A stretch of 64,000 nt of DNA from Ovis canadensis (Eukaryota > Chordata > Mammalia > Artiodactyla > Bovidae), in NCBI RefSeq assembly GCF_042477335.2, contig NC_091262.1, positions 38,165,001-38,229,000 on the forward strand. The letters run 5' to 3'. A program made the translations under genes and the position numbers. The notes under the pieces are model-generated. The model ran no database searches and had not been told where the DNA came from. It saw only the letters and a program-made list of their open reading frames with translations. Below, piece by piece: positions 25,331 to 36,069 of the stretch. Within the stretch, counting starts at the first letter, position 1; every line of letters starts with the position of its first letter.

Positions 25331-25772
25331 GTAAGGTTCTAGAAGGGAAGGAGGAGGTGCTGGCTCCCTCCTCCATCTCCCCAATCCTCCTGTTCCTCCT
25401 GGCTTGTCTCTGATCTTGTTCCCCAGGAAACCCTTCCCACTTCACCTGGTCCTACAAAACCGTGATCACATCGGGCCCCCAACTCAGCTGACGGTCCCCT
25501 CTTCCCCCTGGCCGAGTCTGGTGGGAGGAGGCAGGAGAAGAGGGTGGTTCAGTAGCACTGCACAGAGATTTTACATGGGTTTCATTTTACTTCATTTTCT
25601 CCCTTCTCGTCTCCTCCCCGAGGGTTCTCCGGACTCAGAATGTCCCGCTTGCAGTCACAGGCCCGGGGCTCTTTGTTCAGCGTCTGAGCCCCCAGCCTGC
25701 ACCCTGTCCCTAGGAAGGGAGGTGCGGCAAGAGGGCCCTCCCCACCACTCAGTGGCTGTCTCTTTCTTCTAG

Positions 25773-25865
25773 GGCTCTGATGAGTGCTGGCACAAGGTGA
25801 TCGGTTTCTCCAGCATCTGGCCGCATCAGACCCTCAGTAACAGCTTCCGCCCCACAACAAGGCCC
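25773..25865 (+). pseudogene. TNFRSF10: TNFRSF10 cytoplasmic block after the membrane segment (out of frame)
   Basis: After the acceptor TTCTTCTAG the block aligns loosely with the DR5 LLWKKVLPYLKG exon if read as ECWHKVIGF, which needs phase 0. Exon 6 ends in phase 1, so the normal splice gives Asn-Gly-Leu-TGA (stop at 25778-25780). A one-base change at the end of exon 6 would explain the shift. The right boundary is approximate. Confidence 0.5.
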
Positions 25866-26825
25866 AGGGTGGACGTGGTCCTCGGTTTGTCCTATGCTGT
25901 TTTCCCTGACTCCCTCAACTGGCCTGAGGGCTCTAGGCTGAATGTAGGAGGGAGACTGGCCTGCTGAGAGCTGGCCTAAGGCTGCTTGGCAGCGCTGGCC
26001 CTGTCCTTACTGTTTGAGACACCCTCACTCTGCAGCCCCGGGGCGTGGGGGGTGTCAGGCAGGGGTACTCAGTTCCCCTTAGCATCACACCAGAGTCTGG
26101 GTGCCATCAGCAGAGCCCAGATGTGCTGAGTCTCTGCCCACCTGGGGGACACAGCACAGGAGTAGGTGGTAAGGCAGAACCCACTGTGTCCCCCCAGAAG
26201 CTGTAAGGGTTTGTGGGTTTGTGACTCCTGGGTCAGTGCCTTGCTTTCTCAAGGCCCTTTTCTGGCGCTTATGTCCCCCAAGAGTGTCTGGGGCTCTGGC
26301 CCATGCACACAACAACAGGCTGACCCATGGAGATTCACTTTCCATTCTGGTCCCTTGGCAGGAAGAGAAGCTGACAGGATAACCCCTAGTCCCGAGATGC
26401 AGCAGGCAGGCTGTCTGTTGGTGAGTGTGGGGCTCTGGCACTTCCGCTTGCTTGGGACTGTGGTAGAGACAGGGAGCGGCAATGGGTCAGGTCTCCTCTC
26501 CTCTGGGGAGGTGGTGATGGAGGGAGACCAGGGCATGGAGGGGAGGGCGCCCCACCCCCTGTTCTGGTCCACCGGCAGCTCTGATGCTGTTTATCATCTG
26601 TCTTGTCACCACATCCCGCGTCTAGACCAGGGCAACCGAAGGGTGATCACTCCTCCCATGACTGACCCAGTGATGGAGTCAGAGCTGCGTAATATTTTTC
26701 TGTGTGACTGTTACATACTTTTAAGCCATTCCTCATCATAGTAGGAATTTCACATTTTTTTGAAAGTATTATTAAGTTGAATCTACTTGAAGTAAAATTT
26801 TTGTCAACATGTAGAAGTATTTTCA
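25866..26825. other. TNFRSF10 intron, no exon recognised
   Basis: In human DR5 another cytoplasmic exon (GGGGDPERV type) precedes the QRRRLL exon. I see no convincing counterpart here. The 26430-26810 part resembles 10830-11215. Confidence 0.4.
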
Positions 26826-26856
26826 CTATGTATATGTGTGTGTGTGTGTATATATA
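26826..26856. repeat. TG/TA microsatellite
   Basis: Alternating TG then TA run next to a SINE tail. Confidence 0.85.
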
Positions 26857-26963
26857 TACACTCCAGTATTCTTGCCTGGAGAATCGCCATGGACAGAGGA
26901 GCCCAGCAGGCTACAGTCCAGGGGGTCGCAAAGAGTCAGACATGACTGAGTGACTAAACGTCT
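26857..26963 (+). mobile_element. Bov-tA SINE 3' half
   Basis: CTCCAGTATTCTTGCCTGGA, CAGGCTACAGTCCAGGGGGT and CATGACTGAGTGACTAAACG; 5'-truncated. Confidence 0.85.
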
Positions 26964-27529
26964 ATATAGATTATATGTTTACACACACACACACAGAGAC
27001 ATTTACAGTTTGGAGTCATATCATTTCAATAGCTTGGATGTTTTTGAGTATTACCTTAATTTATAAATTAATCTAGGAGGAATTGAGATCTTTTAGCTAT
27101 TCTATATTTTTCTTATGAAAAAAGTTAGCATTTTAACTTAAGAGTTTTATAATACCTCAACTCCATGTGTGTTTTTCTTTGGTAAATTGCTCATTTCTTG
27201 TTGAGGCTGTGTCTTTGTATTACAATGTTCTATAACCTTATGAGTTTATCCAACTCATATCTCATTATAGAATTTATTGTCATCATTTTTAACATTCATC
27301 CTTCCACACATTCACATTTAAGTATTATTGTTGAACCATTAGATTTTATAAGAATACAATCATATATAAAATAATGACCCTTTTGTTCGCTCCCTTCAAA
27401 GATCCTGCATGGGTTTTGTTTTGCTTATGGCTGCATCTGCCAGAATTTCAGAACAATGTTTACTAGGCTCAGTTCTGTAATCTAGGACTCCCGGTTAAGA
27501 CCAAGGCTGCTCTCCATTGTGTTTTACAG

Positions 27530-27596
27530 GAACCAGCAGCACCTGAAGGATCTCAGCGGAGAAGATGGCTGCTGGTTCCAACAGACGCCACTCACA
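27530..27596 (+). pseudogene. TNFRSF10: TNFRSF10 pre-death-domain exon
   Basis: A 67-bp block between TTTTACAG and GTGAGT encodes EPAAPEGSQRRRWLLVPTDA followed by TH, matching the DR5 EPAEAERSQRRRLLVPANE segment just before the death domain. It is open, but the upstream frame has already stopped. Confidence 0.82.
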
Positions 27597-27934
27597 GTGA
27601 GTGTTTTGTTCCTGGGCAGTGGATCAGGAGTGGAGGGAGGAGGGACACTGTCCTAATTTCTATCTCCATAGCTGTTAGGGCAACTCAGAGAGGGGATGGC
27701 TTGTCCCTGAACCATCAGGACTCTAATTCCCTCCCTCCCCCCTCCTCTTTTTCCCACCCTGCACCCCTCTGTCCTCTAACAGTGGCCCCCATCACCTCCC
27801 TGTCCTTCCCTCCTCCACCATCCTCTCTCCTCCCTGGTTGCTCAGGGCCGGGTTGACCCGCTCTGAGACATCTGAGAGGTTGTGCTGTCCAGCAGGGCAC
27901 CCACTGGCCCAGGGAGGCTGTGGAGCCCCTGTCC

Positions 27935-28152
27935 ATGCATTCGAAGTCTCTTGAATCATGTCCAACTCTTTGCAACCCCATGGACTGTAGCCTGCCAGGC
28001 TCCTTAGTCCATGGGATTCTCCAGGCAAGAATACTGGAGTGGGTTACCATGCCCTCCTCGAGGGATCATTCCAACCCAGGGATCAAACCCACATCTTACA
28101 TCTCCTGCATTAGCAAGCAGGTTCTTTACCACTGGCACCGCCTGGGAAGGCC
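27935..28152 (-). mobile_element. Bov-tA SINE (antisense)
   Basis: Full-length antisense copy: CTTTGCAACCCCATGGACTG, AATACTGGAGTGGGTTACCA, GATCAAACCCACATCTTACA and CTGGGAAGGCCC. Confidence 0.9.
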
Positions 28153-28300
28153 CATGGAGCACCTGAACTGTGGCTAAACCTGATGAGCTGTAGTATATAA
28201 CTCGATACTGTAGTTCAAGGAGTTGGTAGAAAAAAGGACTGTAATTTGTCTCCTTAACAGGTTGTCTTTTTTTTTTTTTTTGTACATTGATTACATGTTG

Positions 28301-28502
28301 AGGGGCTTCCCTGGCGGTTCAGATGGTAAAAAATTTGCCTGTAATGCAAGAGAACAGGGTTCAGTCCTGGGGTCAGGAAGATCCCCTGGAGAAGGGAATG
28401 GCAACCCACTCCAGTATTCTTGCCTGGAGAATCTCATGGACAGAGATGCCTGACCAGCCACAGTCCATGAAGTCACAGTCAGACACACAACTGAGCAACT
28501 AC
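28301..28502 (+). mobile_element. Bov-tA SINE
   Basis: GGGGCTTCCCTGGCGGTTCA head, GATCCCCTGGAGAAGGGAAT core, CAGTCCATGAAGTCACAGTC end. Confidence 0.9.
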
Positions 28503-28514
28503 ATATTGCAGTGA

Positions 28515-28745
28515 AAAAAATTTTTAACTTACTTTTAATTGGAGGATAATTGCTTCACAATGCTGTGCTTGTTTCTGCTGTACAGCAACATGAACCAGCC
28601 ATAGGTACACATATATCCCCTCCCTCTTGAGCCTCATTCCAACGCCCCCATCCCACCTCCCTTAGGTTATCACACAGCACCAGATTGAGCTCTCTGTTAT
28701 AAAGCAACTTCCCATTAGCTATCTATATTACATATTGAAATGAAA
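28515..28745 (-). mobile_element. L1 3' UTR fragment (antisense)
   Basis: TTTTAATTGGAGGATAATTG, TTTCTGCTGTACAGCAACAT and ACATATATCCCCTCCCTCTT match the same antisense L1 end as 8355-8712. Confidence 0.8.
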
Positions 28746-29478
28746 TTTTTTAGAATACTTTGAATTAGTACCATATTTTATGAAAACTAGTATTGTTATT
28801 TTTCATGTTTTCAGTGTAACTGTTAGAGAATATAAACTTGTGTTGGGTGCCCTCCTTATGTACTGTGGATGGTGGTGTGCACAGCATTTCACACACATGG
28901 CACTGAATCCGCAGCACAGTCCATGAGGCGGGTGGTGGTTGCTCCATTTTATGATTAAATTCTTGCTCAGAGTCTGTCCCCATCCAGCTCTACCACAGCG
29001 TCAGGCAGTGAGGCCGAGCGGGGTGTGAGGCCGGAGACCTTCCTCCCTCCAGGCCTCGGCTTTGTCCCCAGTGCAGAGGGGGCAGCCAGGGGGCCTCACC
29101 CTCCTGAGAAAGGCAGGTGCCCTCCTCTGAGGTCTGTTGCCCCTTGCTGTCCCACCCTCTGTCTCCTATCACAGATGCCTTCTCCTCTGTGACAGCAGTC
29201 TCCTCTTCCAGATGGGCCCTCAACCCCTGCTTAGGGCAGGACTCTCTGCTGACCTGGACTGCCCCCAGCTGCTCTGGGTGCTGGCGAAGTCCAATGCCCA
29301 GTGCCCGTGTGGCTTGTTTCTCTGCTGCTGGGAAGCAGGTCAGGGGCACAGAGCAGCAGGCTTACCAGCAGGGGGAGCTCCTCGGGTTCCCATCCTGAAG
29401 TGAAGGCCTGAATTGAGGGTCCTCTGCCTTTGTGAAAGCCTGTTCCAACTCTGTCTCTGTGACTTTCCCCCAACCTAG
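28746..29478. other. Intron before the death-domain exon
   Basis: A MIR-like relic may lie near 28890-28960 (GGTTGCTCCATTTTATGATT). Otherwise unassigned. Confidence 0.4.
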
Positions 29479-29749
29479 GCCTGAAGCTATTCTTCAGTGA
29501 CTTTGCAGCTATCTTTTCCTTGTGACTTCTGTGATTCGCTCCTGAGGCAGTTGGGCCTCACATGAAATGAGATCCTTGTGGGCAGAGAATAGGCCTGGGT
29601 CTCTCCAGATGCCTTGTGTGAAATACTGCCAGTCACCAAGAAGGGACAGAGGACCTCAGTCAACACCCTGATGGATGCCTTGGAAATGCTGGGGCAAAGA
29701 GTGACAAAAGAGACCATTCAAGAGGGCCTGCTGAACTCAGGAAAGTATT
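29479..29749 (+). pseudogene. TNFRSF10: TNFRSF10 death-domain exon, disrupted
   Basis: The acceptor CAACCTAG is kept and the block starts (S)LKLFFSDFAAIFSL, matching DR5 TLRQCFDDFADLVPF. TGA then occurs at 29523-29525, near an apparent one-base insertion relative to human DR5. The shifted frame also meets stops (TGA, TAG). The second half reopens as DALCEILPVTKKGQRTSVNT, LMDALEMLGQ and NSGKY, ending TAA near 29749. The death domain, which recruits FADD, cannot be made intact. Confidence 0.85.
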
Positions 29750-29917
29750 AACATGTTTATGAAGAAAGTGAGACAGGCTCTGCTGTGCCCTGACTGAGGA
29801 CCTCAGTCTTTCAGTTCAGGACACACTCCTAATAGGCTTCTAGTTTTTATGTGTATTTGTTTGAAATCTGTCATTCATGTTAATATGCATGCATTTAATG
29901 ATGTAACTTATAATGAA

Positions 29918-30122
29918 AGTGTTAGTCACTGAGTCATGTCCAACTCTTTGCGACCCTATGGACTGTAGCCCACCAGGCTCTTCTGTCCATGGGGTTTCTC
30001 CGGGCAAGAATACTGGAATGGATTGCCTTTTCCTTCTCCAGGGGCTCTTCCCTACCCAGGGAGGCCTGGATCTCCTGCACTGCAGGCAGACTCTTTACTG
30101 ACTGATCCACCAGGGAGGCCCC
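29918..30122 (-). mobile_element. Bov-tA SINE (antisense)
   Basis: GTTAGTCACTGAGTCATGTC, TGTCCATGGGGTTTCTCCGG, ATCCACCAGGGAGGCCCC. Confidence 0.9.
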
Positions 30123-30164
30123 GTAACTTGTGATATACATCATTAAAGTGCAAACATCTTGTAT

Positions 30165-30180
30165 GTCTTTGTACTTTTAT
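30165..30180. repeat. Target-site duplication, left copy, of PKIA retrocopy
   Basis: GTCTTTGTACTTTTAT, repeated exactly at 32061-32076. Confidence 0.92.
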
Positions 30181-32060
30181 TTTATTTTTTTTATCACTGG
30201 TGCCTTATTTATTACCACTGAGAAATGATTTCATAATACTGACCAGAGTGATTACACAGCTCATAGAAACTTTCCATTTAAGAACCACGATGTCAAAACA
30301 CAGCAGAGGCCATCAACAGTATTAATAAGGATTTTGTCAGCTTCTAATGATGATTATTATTGTATCAGATTGCAATTCACACTAATTATTAGTAAAAGTT
30401 TACAAACATTAAAAAGTGCGTAATAACATTTGGATCTGATAGGGCTGAAAAAAGACATGAAAAATACAACACAAGGGCTTTACTTTTGTGATTGGTGTCC
30501 ACATGATTGCAAGGTCATTTTCTCCATCTTTTTCAGCTCCATGGAGATAAGCTGTCCTCCAAATGTTAGTAGTATCATACAGCACTGTAAGAAATTTGAT
30601 TCCAGAGAAGAAAATATTTCCAGTGCTTAGGATTATTTTCTATTCTCTTTCCCATATCCCCAGTTCTCAAAAATTCTCACAATTGGAAATAAAAATATTA
30701 GTCGGAAAAAGTTCCCCATTTGGGAATAAGACAAAATTTGCAGACTGAACTCTGGTCTATGCAGACACCAAACAGACTGAATTCAGGTAATATTCACATT
30801 AATGGATATTTTCAAATGTCTGTATAATAAGCAAAGGAGTCCTGATGAATCTGTTAGACTTAATTCATCAGCAGTGAATTAAGGGGATAGATTGTTTTAA
30901 AAAAAAAAAAGTGTGTCCTATCTTGTGTACACCACCACGCTATGGAGCAGAATTTTTAGGCAGCCCTTTAAAAAATGAGTGGTATAAAAATTCACAGTAA
31001 TGTGCATCATTTTTGTTTTTCATAAGCAATCGAAGAAGGGGGGCAGTGCTGAGCATCTATACTGTACAATACAAAACAGTGTAAATAACAAAGCAGGAAC
31101 ACACAGATACATGATGCTAAAAACAGTACTTTCTGGATGGTTCTTTTACTGGGTGAATACTCAGGCCAGAGATATTTAAACTCTGGGATTCAACCAACCC
31201 TTTGCTATTAGACACAATTAAATCCTCTGACATTGTGAGGGGCCAGATGCTACAGGAAGAATCATCATCTAGATCACTGCTACTCTCTACAAGCATTTCA
31301 TCATATGGTCAAGTGAAAGGATCCGTACAAAAATGACATCCAAACACAAGCCACATGATTTCAACCATTGCTAATGCCAGAGGTAGAGAAAAGTCTGTCT
31401 GCCGCCACAGCCTCTGCCCCCACTTTTAACATAACAAGCAGGTTCCTGCAAAGCAGTACAGCCATTTTCTTCTTCCCCTTTTCACTCTTGGAAATAAATG
31501 CATTCCAGCCAGGTCTGGAGATTGGAGACATCGTCAGGTGTTGAAGAAGGTCAAAGTGGAGTGTTAACTTTCAGATTTTGCTGCTTCTCCCTGGGCTTCC
31601 CCACTTTGTTCTGTTGAATTTCGCTGTGCATCTTCTTCCCCTTCTGTCTTGTTGATATCAAGACCTGCTAATTTCAAGGCTAATTCATTGCTGTTGCCAC
31701 TTGCAGAGGAAACCAGGATATCATGTATTGCATTTCTTCTACCCGTTCTTCCTGAAGCAATAAAATGTGCATTTGTAGTTTCCACATCAGTCATTGCTAA
31801 CAAATATCCACATAGCAGGGGCTGATTGGAAACCTTCTTGTCCTCAGTTCATTGGCTATCCTGGATTACTTTTTCTTGAATCAGACCTCCAGACTTCTAC
31901 CAGAAACTGTTCCTTTGGAGATACCAGGCCTTCCCAGAAACTCAGAAAACTTCTCGGGCGCGATCGAGGCAGCGCACGTCCCAGGCGTCCGCTGCCCCGG
32001 GCTGCAGTGCCGCCGCGCCGGGCGCTGCGTGGTCAGCTCGGCCGGCCCCCACCCCACCTC
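30181..32060 (-). pseudogene. PKIA: PKIA processed retrocopy, full length
   Basis: On the minus strand this 1.88 kb insert has the layout of a reverse-transcribed mRNA: a GC-rich 5' leader (about 32060-31950), a 76-codon open frame without introns, a long AT-rich 3' UTR, AATAAA at 30213-30208, and a poly(A) remnant (30195-30181). It is bounded by exact 16-bp target-site duplications, the signature of L1-driven insertion. The parent, PKIA, encodes the heat-stable inhibitor of cAMP-dependent protein kinase. No host promoter is visible, so expression is unproven. Confidence 0.93.
31564..31794 (-). CDS. PKIA: PKI-alpha-like intact ORF in the retrocopy (76 aa)
   Basis: The frame encodes MTDVETTNAHFIASGRTGRR and ends GEAQGEAAKSES. 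The PKA pseudosubstrate core GRTGRRNAI and the Phe of HFIASG are kept, as is the nuclear-export-type stretch LALKLAGLDI. Compared with PKI-alpha as I remember it, Tyr7 is Asn, Asp9 is His and one Ser near the C-terminus is Asn (mature numbering). Tyr7 and Phe10 contribute to tight PKA binding, so inhibition could be weaker. A longer in-frame ATG exists at 31803, but homology supports 31794. Confidence 0.85.
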   Translation of the reverse strand: MTDVETTNAHFIASGRTGRRNAIHDILVSSASGNSNELALKLAGLDINKTEGEEDAQRNSTEQSGEAQGEAAKSES

Positions 32061-32076
32061 GTCTTTGTACTTTTAT
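32061..32076. repeat. Target-site duplication, right copy, of PKIA retrocopy
   Basis: Exact repeat of the 16 bases at 30165-30180, directly next to the GC-rich 5' end of the insert. Confidence 0.92.
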
Positions 32077-32187
32077 GTTTGTGCATATATTTATATGTGT
32101 AGAAAAACATTTTGCAAATATGATTTCTAGGTTTATGTGCGCTACCTGGTTGAGCACTGGCAATGCAAAGCAATTAGAAATACAAAA

Positions 32188-32322
32188 GGAGGGCATTCCC
32201 TGGCTCTTCAGTGGTTAGGACTCTGCGCTGAGAGCCCTGAGTTCAATCCCTGATCAGGAAGTAAGGTCCCACAAGCCATGAGGCAAAACCAAACAAACAA
32301 AAACCTACAAAACAGCAACAAC
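32188..32322 (+). mobile_element. CHR-2 SINE
   Basis: GGGCATTCCCTGGCTCTTCA head, GAGTTCAATCCCTGATCAGG box, AACCAAACAAACAAAAAC tail. Confidence 0.85.
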
Positions 32323-33288
32323 AATGAAGGAGAGCAAGCCCACTGCTGGAGGAATTTGACCACTTTGGGATTGCCTGGCGACCTCTTTAGGGTCCAGGCT
32401 TTAAACATGTCAACTTTATAGCTGGGTGAATATTTGTATTTTTTATAGGGAGATGTTAACAAGTGAGCAGAGAGGGAGGAGAAGTGGCCCCCCGTGCTGC
32501 GTCTGGTGACCGTGAACTGGGCTGTCACTCCCCGGGCTTCCTCCTGCTCCTCTGGGAGGTTAGGGTGGGACGTGGGTTAGATGCGAGTGTCAGATAGTTT
32601 CTGTTATCAGTGACCTTCATTCCATCGGGGCTCAAGGAAGAGAGGACAGGGATCTGCCATGGTTTCCGGGAGGAAGAATGGACAGGCTCCTGGGTTATGT
32701 TCAGTGTTGGCTTGCTCCACACTAGATGGGCCCCCCTTGATACTGGTGCTCTGAGCCCAGAATTGGCTTTTTGTGTTTAAATTGGCTAACTAAGGATCTC
32801 AGCCCCTCTGTAAGCTTTGACTTTCTGCAGAAAAGACACAGAAATGCTGATTCTTAAATACTGTGAGAACTGACCTAAAATGCCTGCTATATTAGGGTTT
32901 TGTATTTTTTTTAATTAAAAAAATTTTTTTTTTACTTCTGCTAAATCCTTCTCCATAGTATTCGAATCACTGCAGGATAATTTAATGGCAGAAGCAATGC
33001 TCAGGGAGGTTTTTGGTCTAGTCCATCTCAAGGCCTGTATGCTGTCTTCCCTAAGGTTGATGTGACTGGTGTGGTCAAAACTGGAATTGCCTAAAATGTA
33101 GGTACAAATGGACACAGTGCGTGGAGGTCACGTGTGTCTGTAGAAGGGCCGCCCCCCGTGCCCTTGGTGCTGCCTCCCTCTGGCCCTGATGCCCCTCCCT
33201 GTCCTGGAGTCAGGTGTTTCCTGTCTTTGCTGTTCCTTCTGTGCAGGACACTCTGCCTTCATCCCCAGGAGACAGAAATGAATTCTTG
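32323..33288. other. No gene recognised
   Basis: Unassigned DNA with a T-rich patch at about 32908-32935. Confidence 0.4.
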
Positions 33289-33508
33289 GGACTTCCCTGG
33301 TGGTTCGGTGCTTAAGACTCTGCACTCCCAATGCAAGGAGCCCGGGTTCCATCTCTGGTTGGGGAACTGAGATCCCACATACCACAGCTAAGCGCGTGCT
33401 CCGCAACTCCTGAGCCCGTGTGCTGTGGAGCCTGCGCGTCACAGCCAGAGGAGCCTGTGTGCCGCGGTGAGGAGTCTGCACAGCTCAAACAAGTAAACAA
33501 GGCACAGC
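33289..33508 (+). mobile_element. CHRL SINE
   Basis: GGGACTTCCCTGGTGGTTCG head, GGGTTCCATCTCTGGTTGGG box, GCTCCGCAACTCCTGAGCCC body. Confidence 0.87.
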
Positions 33509-34274
33509 ACGGATTGAAGCTGTCACCTGTATATTACAGAAAGCGTGTGCGTTTGTAGAACAGTTTAAAAGAATGAATAGTCCAGTGTCAGGTCACTTGT
33601 CCCTTTCTCAGAAGGCTTCCTTGAGTGCCCATCTAAAGTATCAGCCCCGTCAGTGTTTGTCACTTATTTACACGTTTACTGTGTACTTTACTAATGAGAA
33701 CCTTCAAGAAACGTGACGTTCAGTTCAGTTGCTCAGTCGTGTCCGACTCTTTGCTACCCCATGAATCGCAGCACGCCAGGTATCCCTGTGCATCACCATC
33801 TCCCGGGGTTCACTCAGAGTCATGTCCATCGAGTCCGTGATGCCATCCAGCCATCTCATCCTTGGGCGTCCCCTTCTCCTCCTGCCCCCAATCCCTCCCA
33901 GCATCAGAGTCTTTTCCAATGAGTCAACTCTTCGCATGAGGTGGCCAAAATACTGGAGTTTGAGCTTTAGCATCATTCCTTCCAAAGAAATCCCAGGGCT
34001 GATCTCCTTCAGAATGGACTGGTTGGATCTCCTTGCAGTCCAAGGGACTCTCAAGAGTCTTCTCCAACACCACACTTCAAAAGCATCAATTCTTCATCGC
34101 TCAGCCTTCTTCACAGTCCAACACTCACATCCACACATGACCACAGGGAAAACCATAGCCTTGACTAGACAGACCTTAATCGGCAAAGTAATGTCTCTGC
34201 TTTTGAATATACTATCTAGGTTGGTCATAAATTTTCTTCCAAGGAGTAAGCGTCTTTTAATTTCATGGCTGCAG

Positions 34275-36069
34275 TTACCATCTGCAGTGATTTTGGAGCC
34301 CTAAAAACATAAAGTCTGATACTGTTTCTACTGTTTCCCCATCTATTTCCCATGAAGTGATGGGACCAGATGCCATGATCTTAGTTTTCTGAATGTTAAG
34401 CTTTAAGCCAACTTTTTCGCTCTCCTCTTTCACTTTCATCAAGAGGCTTTTTAGCTCCTCTTCACTTTCTGCCATAAGGGTGGTGTCATCTGCATCTCTG
34501 AGGTTTCTGATATTTCTCCCGGCAATCTTGATTCCAGCTTGTGCTTCTTGCAGTCCAGCGTTTCTCATGATGTACTCTGTATAGAAGTTAAATAAGCAGG
34601 GTGACAATACACAGCCTTGACAGACTCCTTTTCCTATTTGGAACCAGTCTGTTGTTCCATGTCCAGTTCTAACTGTTGCTTCCTGACCTGCATACAGATT
34701 TCTCAAGAGGCAGATTAGGTGGTCTGGTACTCCCATCTCTTTCAGAATTTTCCACAGTTTATTGTGATCCACACAGACAAAGGCTTTGGCATAGTCAATA
34801 AAGCAGAAATAGATGTTTTTCTGGAACTCTTGCTTTTTCCATGATCCAGCGGATGTTGGCAATTTGATCTCTGGTTCCTCTGCCTTTTCTAAAACGAGCT
34901 TGAATGTCAGGGAGTTCAGGGTTTACGTATTGCTGAAGCCTGGCTTGGAGAATTTTGAGCATTACTTTACTAGCATGTGAGATGAGTGCAAATGTGCGGT
35001 AGTTTGAGCATTCTTTGGCATTGCCTTTCTTTGGGATTGGAATGAAAACTGACCTTTTCCAGTCCTGTGGCCACTGCTGCGTTTTCGAAATTTGCTGGCA
35101 TATTGAGTGCAGCACTTCCACAGCATCATCTTTCAGGATTTGAAACAGCTCAACTGGAATTCCATCACCTCCACTAGCTTTGTTCATAGTGATGCTTTCT
35201 AAGGCCCACTTGACTTCACATTCCAAGATGTCTGGCTCTAGATTAGTGATCACATCATCATGATTATCTGGGTCGTGAAAATCTTTTTTGTATAGTTCTT
35301 CTGTGTATTCTTGCAACCTCTTCTTAATGTCTTCTGCTTCTGTTAGGTCCATACCATTTCTGTCCTTTATCGAGCCCATCTTTGCATGAAATGTTCCCTT
35401 GGTATCTCTAATTTTCTTGAAGAGATCTCTAGTCTTTCCCATTCTGTTGTTTTCCTCTATTTCTTTGCATTGATCACTGAGGAAGGCTTTCTTATCTCTT
35501 CTTGCTATTCTTTGGAACTCTGCATTCAGATGCTTATATCTTTCCTTTTCTCCTTTGCTTTTCACCTCTCTTCTTTTCACAGCTATTTGTAAGGCCTCCT
35601 CAGACAGCCATTTTGCTTTTTTGCATTTCTTTTCCATGGGGATGGTCTTGATCCCTGTCTCCTGTACAAGGTCGCGAACCTCATTCCATAGTTCATCAGG
35701 CACTCTATCTATCAGATCTAGGCCCTTAAATCTATTTCTCACTTCCACTGTATAATCATAAGGGATTTGATTTAGGTCATACCTGAATGGTCTAGCAGTT
35801 TTCCCTACTTTCTTCAGTTTGAGTCTGAATTTGGTAATAAGGAGTTCATGATCTGAGCCACAGTCAGCTCTTGGTCTTGTTTTTGTTGACTGTATAGCGC
35901 TTCTCCATCTTTGACTGCAAAGAATATAATTAGTCTGATTTTGGTGTTGACCATCTGGTGATGTCCATGTGTAGAGTCTTCTCTTGTGTTGTTGGAAGAG
36001 GGTGTTTGCTATGACCAGTGCATTTTCTTGGCAAAACTCTATTAGTCTTTGCCCTGCTTCATTCCACAT
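34275..36069 (-). pseudogene. BovB ORF, endonuclease end and reverse transcriptase
   Basis: Frame 36069-34795 carries the end of the endonuclease (CGSDHELLITKFRLKLKKVG) and the RT fingers (SVFIPIPKKGNAKECSNYRT, FRKGRGTRDQIANIRWIMEK). It shifts into frame 34862-34275 (CFIDYAKAFVCVDHNKLWKI, GVCQGCVLSPCLFNFYTEYI). The active-site block reads LRDADDTTLMA, where the family has YADD. Confidence 0.88.

Larger units (their letters stand above)
18042..29749 (+). pseudogene. TNFRSF10: TNFRSF10 (TRAIL receptor) gene with disrupted death domain
   Basis: Nine exon-like blocks match TRAIL receptors (TNFRSF10A-D type), cell-surface receptors for TNFSF10. In order they are signal peptide, stalk, three cysteine-rich exons, transmembrane exon, two cytoplasmic blocks and death domain. 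Exons 1-6 (18042-18224, 22355-22454, 23077-23190, 24195-24306, 25113-25186, 25250-25330) join in phase with no stop. Three defects follow: the first donor is AT instead of GT at 18225-18226; splicing exon 6 to 25773 gives TGA three codons later; and the last exon has a frameshift and several stops. If transcribed and spliced by another route, it would encode a membrane receptor without a death domain, like the primate decoys. Otherwise it is a pseudogene. It may be an allele or paralogue of an intact TNFRSF10B outside the window. Confidence 0.85.
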
